58,659 nt of DNA. It comes from Prochlorococcus sp. AG-363-M17 (GTDB lineage Bacteria; Cyanobacteriota; Cyanobacteriia; PCC-6307; Cyanobiaceae). The translations under genes and the position numbers were made by a program. The stretch is from NCBI GenBank assembly GCA_003278365.1, contig QCFS01000008.1, positions 1 to 58,659 of the forward strand, given 5' to 3'. The notes beneath the pieces are model-generated. The model did no database searches. It had not been told where the DNA came from and was given only the letters and a program-made list of their open reading frames with translations. Numbering within the stretch: position 1 is the first letter of the stretch; the number at the start of each line of letters is the position of its first letter. Positions 55,195-58,659 of the stretch are shown here, in pieces.

Positions 55195-55812
55195 GTGAAT
55201 AACAATCTGACAAAACCTAATCTTGATAGCTTATTTGATGATTTTAATCATCCAAATCCCAATATAAATAAAAAAGCTTATCTTGCCATGGTGAAGTATT
55301 GGCCAAAGGAATCGATGCCAAGACTTTTATTAAATCTTGATTCTGGTGATATGGTTTTAAGAAGGAAATCTGTCTTGGCGTTGGGATTACATGGTATTTC
55401 AATACTAGATACGTTGGTTGATATCGCTCAAACTAATAAAAGTACTGAGTTTTTAGTAAGTTGTATGAAGATATTTGTTCAGGTGGCTGCAATAGAGACT
55501 GATAGAGAGTTCCCAGATAGTGCGATTAGTCTGATCGAATACTCTCTTTGGAATGAAAGCCCTCAGTTGATATTAACGGTAATACCTCTTCTGAAACTAT
55601 TAGGTAAGCAAGGAATACCTCTTCTTTTAGAGAGCTGTAAAGATACTAATATTTTAAGAGCTTCTGCTGCTATTACAGCATTAGGCGAAATCAAAGGAAA
55701 CTTTGCTAAAAAAGCATTGGAAGATATTTTTAAGGATTGTAATGTCGATCCACTTATTCTATCTAGAGTTAACGATGTCCTCAATAGACCACAGATTAGA
55801 TCTGGTTGCTAA
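55195..55812 (+). CDS. cpeZ: CpeZ-like HEAT-repeat bilin lyase or chaperone
   Basis: From GTG 55195 the protein has 205 residues, the usual CpeZ length; an upstream TTG at 55159 adds 12 residues. It is built of HEAT/PBS-lyase repeats. The opening SLFDDFNHPNPNINKKAYLA and the next repeat MPRLLLNLDSGDMVLRRKSV match the CpeZ pattern known from phycoerythrin operons. CpeZ assists bilin attachment to CpeB, probably as a chaperone-like partner of CpeY. It follows cpeA by 140 bases. The later repeats are divergent, so specificity is uncertain. Confidence 0.8.
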   Translation: MNNNLTKPNLDSLFDDFNHPNPNINKKAYLAMVKYWPKESMPRLLLNLDSGDMVLRRKSVLALGLHGISILDTLVDIAQTNKSTEFLVSCMKIFVQVAAIETDREFPDSAISLIEYSLWNESPQLILTVIPLLKLLGKQGIPLLLESCKDTNILRASAAITALGEIKGNFAKKALEDIFKDCNVDPLILSRVNDVLNRPQIRSGC

Positions 55813-55851
55813 TTAATACAATCTCTGATTTACAAGTAATTAATAAATAGC

Positions 55852-56829
55852 TTATTTTCGATTGCTAAGAAAATCGATTACTTGCTCAAGGACTTTTCTA
55901 ACACCTTTATCCTTTTCCAGGCTTTTTGCTTCATTTAAATGATTTAACGAGTGATTAGAGTTGAATTTCATTAATGATATAGCTGCTTTTGTTCTGACTG
56001 AAGGCTCTTTGTCCAAAAGCTTCTCAAACAGATAGGGCTCTACCCAGGCTGATTCTCCCAGGAGCCCTAGTAGTGTTGTTGCCTCTGCCCTCACCTTGCT
56101 AGATGGATCATTAATTGAATTGATAAGAATACCTTTTGCTTCTTGATCTCCATTGATTTGAATTTGATCTCCAAGAGCGGCTATAGCTGCGGCTCTGACT
56201 TCCACATTTAAAGACTTGGCTGCTTTTTTAAGTGCTAAGGGAGCTTCAGCTCCAACGAATGAGAACCCCCAACTTGCAAGCCCTCTTTGCATGGCATTAC
56301 TAGTGGGATCGAGTAGGACTTTTTCCAAAAGCTCAATCGCTTTTTCCCCAAAGATGGCCATAGCTCCAGCTGAAGAACCTTGTACAACTGGATCTTCATC
56401 AGTTAAGAGAGCCTTTAACAGATCATGAAGTGCGCTTGGATCTCCTACTAATTTTAGAGTCTTTGCTGCGGCTCTCCTTACTATCACATCGTCACTATCA
56501 AGCAATGCTCTGCGAAGTGCAGGGGTAGCAGAGGGCCCTACTTTGCCAAGTGCTTCAGAAAATGTGCGCCTTATGAGGCCTCGAGAATCTCCTAGGCCAG
56601 CAACCATTTTTCGGATATTTTTTTTATCGTTATTAGGCTTTATTCCATTGCGTAGCTTCACTTTTAATTCTTCTGAGAACTTCTCTGCTTCGTGAGGGCT
56701 AAGCTTCTCTTTCAATGGATTGAATCGAGCAGGAAAGGTCGTAAGAATTTGTCTTGCAGTTGTTTTGAAGAACAAATGCAAACTTATTCTAAGGGGAGAA
56801 AAACTAATTGTTTCTAACTTGTTAAGCAA
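55852..56829 (-). CDS. HEAT/PBS-lyase-repeat protein of the phycoerythrin cluster
   Basis: The 325-residue protein has an N-terminal basic helical region to about residue 60 and then six or more HEAT repeats, for example DDVIVRRAAAKTLKLVGDPS, DEDPVVQGSSAGAMAIFG and VRAAAIAALGDQIQ. Such repeats occur in phycobilin lyases (CpcE/F, CpeY/Z, MpeV) and in the degradation factor NblB. Its position between cpeZ and cpeY supports a role in bilin attachment or phycoerythrin turnover; I cannot tell which. It starts with TTG at 56829 and diverges from cpeY. It is on the opposite strand from its neighbours. Confidence 0.75.
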   Translation of the reverse strand: MLNKLETISFSPLRISLHLFFKTTARQILTTFPARFNPLKEKLSPHEAEKFSEELKVKLRNGIKPNNDKKNIRKMVAGLGDSRGLIRRTFSEALGKVGPSATPALRRALLDSDDVIVRRAAAKTLKLVGDPSALHDLLKALLTDEDPVVQGSSAGAMAIFGEKAIELLEKVLLDPTSNAMQRGLASWGFSFVGAEAPLALKKAAKSLNVEVRAAAIAALGDQIQINGDQEAKGILINSINDPSSKVRAEATTLLGLLGESAWVEPYLFEKLLDKEPSVRTKAAISLMKFNSNHSLNHLNEAKSLEKDKGVRKVLEQVIDFLSNRK

Positions 56830-56946
56830 TTATCAGGGTATTTGAATGGTAATTTACTCTAAGAGTCTACTGATATGCCTTTTAGAATTTAATCTTGGCC
56901 GATCAAGCTTAAAGCATATTTTTTCTCAAAGAACTCTTCTAGTGAA

Positions 56947-58275
56947 GTGAACAAAAGTCCTTTTGATAATCTACCCACGCTTAGTCAGAGAAAGGCAATT
57001 GAAATATTGTCGACTGAAGTAAGTAAATTGAACCTTTTTAGTGATTACTATAAGGCTGCTTTTCACCTGGCTAAATACCCAGGCATAAAATCAGAAGAAG
57101 CCTTGATAAGGTTAGTTCTTTCGAAAGGCTCAGAAACGGCATTTGTTATTGGCAGGAGAATGGCTGTGAGTAGCCTTGCTAAGTTAGGCTGTACTCGCGC
57201 TATACCTGTAATTGGCTCTTGCTTAGATAGTGAAGACCCTTACTTAATTGAAAACTCAGCATGGGCCTTGAAAGAGTTAAATTGCAAAGATCCAGTTTTA
57301 CTTGATAAGTTAATTAATTTATTGGATGACACTAAACAAAATAGGAGGACTTTGATAAAAGCCATATCACACTTATCTGAGGCAAGCTTAATAAAGCGAA
57401 TCAAGGAATTAACTTTGGACAGTAGAGCTCCTACTGGTGTCAGAGGAGCGGCTATTGCTGCTATCGTTAAATCATCAAAAGAGAAAAAGCTTATAGGTGT
57501 ACTCCATCAGAACCTCAAATTAAAGTCTCAGAATGAAAGACACTGTGCAGTATATGATCTTGTTGATACGGGAGACTTCGATCAACTAAAATTTATATTA
57601 AAGTCACCTATATCACCTTCTTTCCGTCTCAATGCAGTTAAATCTCTATGGCCTAAAAATAAAGAAAATAACAATGGTTTAGACTTATTTGAGGTAATTG
57701 AATCTTTGATAATGGACAATCCAAATGAGATTAATACTTTACATAATTATGAACAAGATGATGATGACAATTTTCTTGTTAATGAGTTATTTGGGACAGA
57801 TTTTAGTAGATGTTATTCGGTGCTTAAAATCCTAGCAACTAGAGAATCATCCAGGATTTGGCCAGTGTTAAATGAGCAACTTAATAGAGCCACTAAGGAT
57901 TATGGTGCAATGTATTTTCTTATACTTCTATTTAGTTTGAAATCTGATTGGGATCCCAGTCAATCCATTGAAATTGAGCGGTTCACTCTCTTTGCTTTAG
58001 GTAAAAGTTGGCCTGAATATATGAAGTTTAGACCCATCTCTATTGTCAATCTAATGAAGATAAATAAAATATGCTTCCTTGGTAAATACAAATCCTTTCT
58101 TGATGTTACGATTACCCCGTTCTGGGTCTCACGCTACGCAACACTAATGTCATTAGAGCTCCTTTTTAAGGAGAGAGTTTTAACAAATGCCTTTGACCGC
58201 TTAAAGATGTTTGATAATGAACCGAATTGGTTGGTAAAGATAAAAATGGATTCTATTCTGCGCACATATCCATGA
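56947..58275 (+). CDS. cpeY: CpeY-like phycoerythrin bilin lyase
   Basis: The 442-residue HEAT-repeat protein matches the CpeY layout. The N-terminal block FSDYYKAAFHLAKYPGIKSE is followed by VIGRRMAVSSLAKLGCTRAIPV and DPYLIENSAWALKEL. Further on are INTLHNYEQDDDDN and NELFGTDFSRCYSVLKILA, corresponding to the family's conserved ELYxTDFGRCY region, and then DYGAMYFLILLFSL. CpeY attaches phycoerythrobilin to a conserved cysteine (Cys82-type) of CpeA and, in some species, CpeB. The start is GTG at 56947. It is convergent with the CpeT gene (58 bases between stops). Confidence 0.85.
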   Translation: MNKSPFDNLPTLSQRKAIEILSTEVSKLNLFSDYYKAAFHLAKYPGIKSEEALIRLVLSKGSETAFVIGRRMAVSSLAKLGCTRAIPVIGSCLDSEDPYLIENSAWALKELNCKDPVLLDKLINLLDDTKQNRRTLIKAISHLSEASLIKRIKELTLDSRAPTGVRGAAIAAIVKSSKEKKLIGVLHQNLKLKSQNERHCAVYDLVDTGDFDQLKFILKSPISPSFRLNAVKSLWPKNKENNNGLDLFEVIESLIMDNPNEINTLHNYEQDDDDNFLVNELFGTDFSRCYSVLKILATRESSRIWPVLNEQLNRATKDYGAMYFLILLFSLKSDWDPSQSIEIERFTLFALGKSWPEYMKFRPISIVNLMKINKICFLGKYKSFLDVTITPFWVSRYATLMSLELLFKERVLTNAFDRLKMFDNEPNWLVKIKMDSILRTYP

Positions 58276-58333
58276 TGAGTTTTCTTTAATTGTCTTTGTA
58301 ATTATATTAATCTAAGTTTTGATTATGTGATAA

Positions 58334-58659
58334 TTAGTCTGCTAGCCATGAGTTTGCATAATAGTTAGAGGGACTTACTTCTTTTTTGAATAAGAGTGGT
58401 CCATTCTCAGATCCCCAAACTTTATGTCGACTAGAGACAGCATAGCCTTCGTCAATGCTGCACAAAGTTTTCCCGTCTATGCTTACCTTGCTATCAACAA
58501 ATGTTTCTCCACCATTTCTAATTATAATGCATTTTTCACCAGGCTCTATGCTCCCATGGAAGGTTCCTTTGCTAACCTCATGAAAATACATATCACAGCC
58601 AGATTTTTTAGAAATCTCTTCTTCATTTATTCCTTTTGATAGCTCTGTATGATGCCCTG
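58334..58659 (-). CDS. cpeT: CpeT/CpcT-family bilin lyase, C-terminal part (cut by window edge)
   Basis: The minus frame is open from the right edge to the stop at 58334. It reads GHHTELSKGINEEEISKKSG and then CDMYFHEVSKGTFHGSIEPGE, KCIIIRNGGETFVDSKVSID and EGYAVSSRHKVWGSENGPLLF. The CDM...F.G.vEPG.KC segment and the VWGS..GPf.F ending are diagnostic of CpeT/CpcT lyases. These attach bilins to the Cys153/165-type site of beta subunits, here probably Cys163 of CpeB. The upstream part lies outside the window, so start and full length are unknown. An internal ATG at 58591 is not the true start. Confidence 0.85.
   Translation of the reverse strand, partial: GHHTELSKGINEEEISKKSGCDMYFHEVSKGTFHGSIEPGEKCIIIRNGGETFVDSKVSIDGKTLCSIDEGYAVSSRHKVWGSENGPLLFKKEVSPSNYYANSWLAD

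Overview
The window is chromosomal DNA of a marine picocyanobacterium, most probably a low-light-adapted Prochlorococcus. The evidence is an AT-rich genome with very short intergenic gaps, cyanobacterial photosynthesis genes (chlD, ndhJ-ndhK-ndhC, a membrane rubredoxin, ycf48, psbE-psbF-psbL-psbJ), and a reduced phycoerythrin cluster: class III-like CpeB, a shortened CpeA, and CpeZ, CpeY and CpeT homologues. The strain assignment is inference. I see no tRNA, rRNA, CRISPR array, insertion sequence or phage gene.

Layout. Positions 1-10.4 kb hold housekeeping and photosynthesis genes: a partial NUDIX hydrolase, folK, chlD, an Mla-like lipid-transport pair, yvcK, ndhCKJ (minus strand), then rubredoxin, ycf48 and psbEFLJ (plus strand), closed by a strong terminator. 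Positions 10.4-15.7 kb hold the methionine-salvage genes mtnP and mtnA, a UDP-glucose dehydrogenase and hisS.

Positions 15.7-31.4 kb are a surface-polysaccharide locus. The minus-strand arm encodes a UDP-glucuronate epimerase-type protein, a WecC-type dehydrogenase, a PglK-type ABC flippase, glycosyltransferases, an EpsG-type polymerase, an asparagine-synthase-type amidotransferase and a YdcF protein. The divergent plus-strand arm encodes a Wza-type exporter, a Wzz-type co-polymerase with a tail lacking a P-loop, and a large predicted outer-membrane protein. Together they suggest synthesis and export of a uronic-acid-containing, possibly amidated, capsule or exopolysaccharide.

Positions 31.4-44.7 kb look like an accessory lipid or polyketide island. 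A tightly packed minus-strand operon encodes an MFS transporter, an MGDG-synthase-like glycosyltransferase, a 2196-residue type I polyketide synthase and a membrane GT2 glycosyltransferase. Next to it are a secreted SRPBCC protein and a cytochrome P450 overlapping an alpha/beta-hydrolase gene. The synthase reads KS-(no AT)-DH-ER-KR-ACP-thioester reductase. This predicts a trans-acylated, fully reducing enzyme that releases an aldehyde or alcohol, which the adjacent transferases could glycosylate. The scheme resembles heterocyst glycolipid synthesis but would operate in a unicellular organism. It is the best candidate for an undescribed system here.

Positions 44.7-53.5 kb hold a dehydrogenase-SelD fusion, a tRNA nucleotidyltransferase, a UvrD/PcrA helicase, two more glycosyltransferases and a small conserved-looking protein. 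Positions 53.5-58.66 kb hold the phycoerythrin cluster, preceded by a 467-base leader with terminator-like hairpins and running off the right edge inside a CpeT-type gene.
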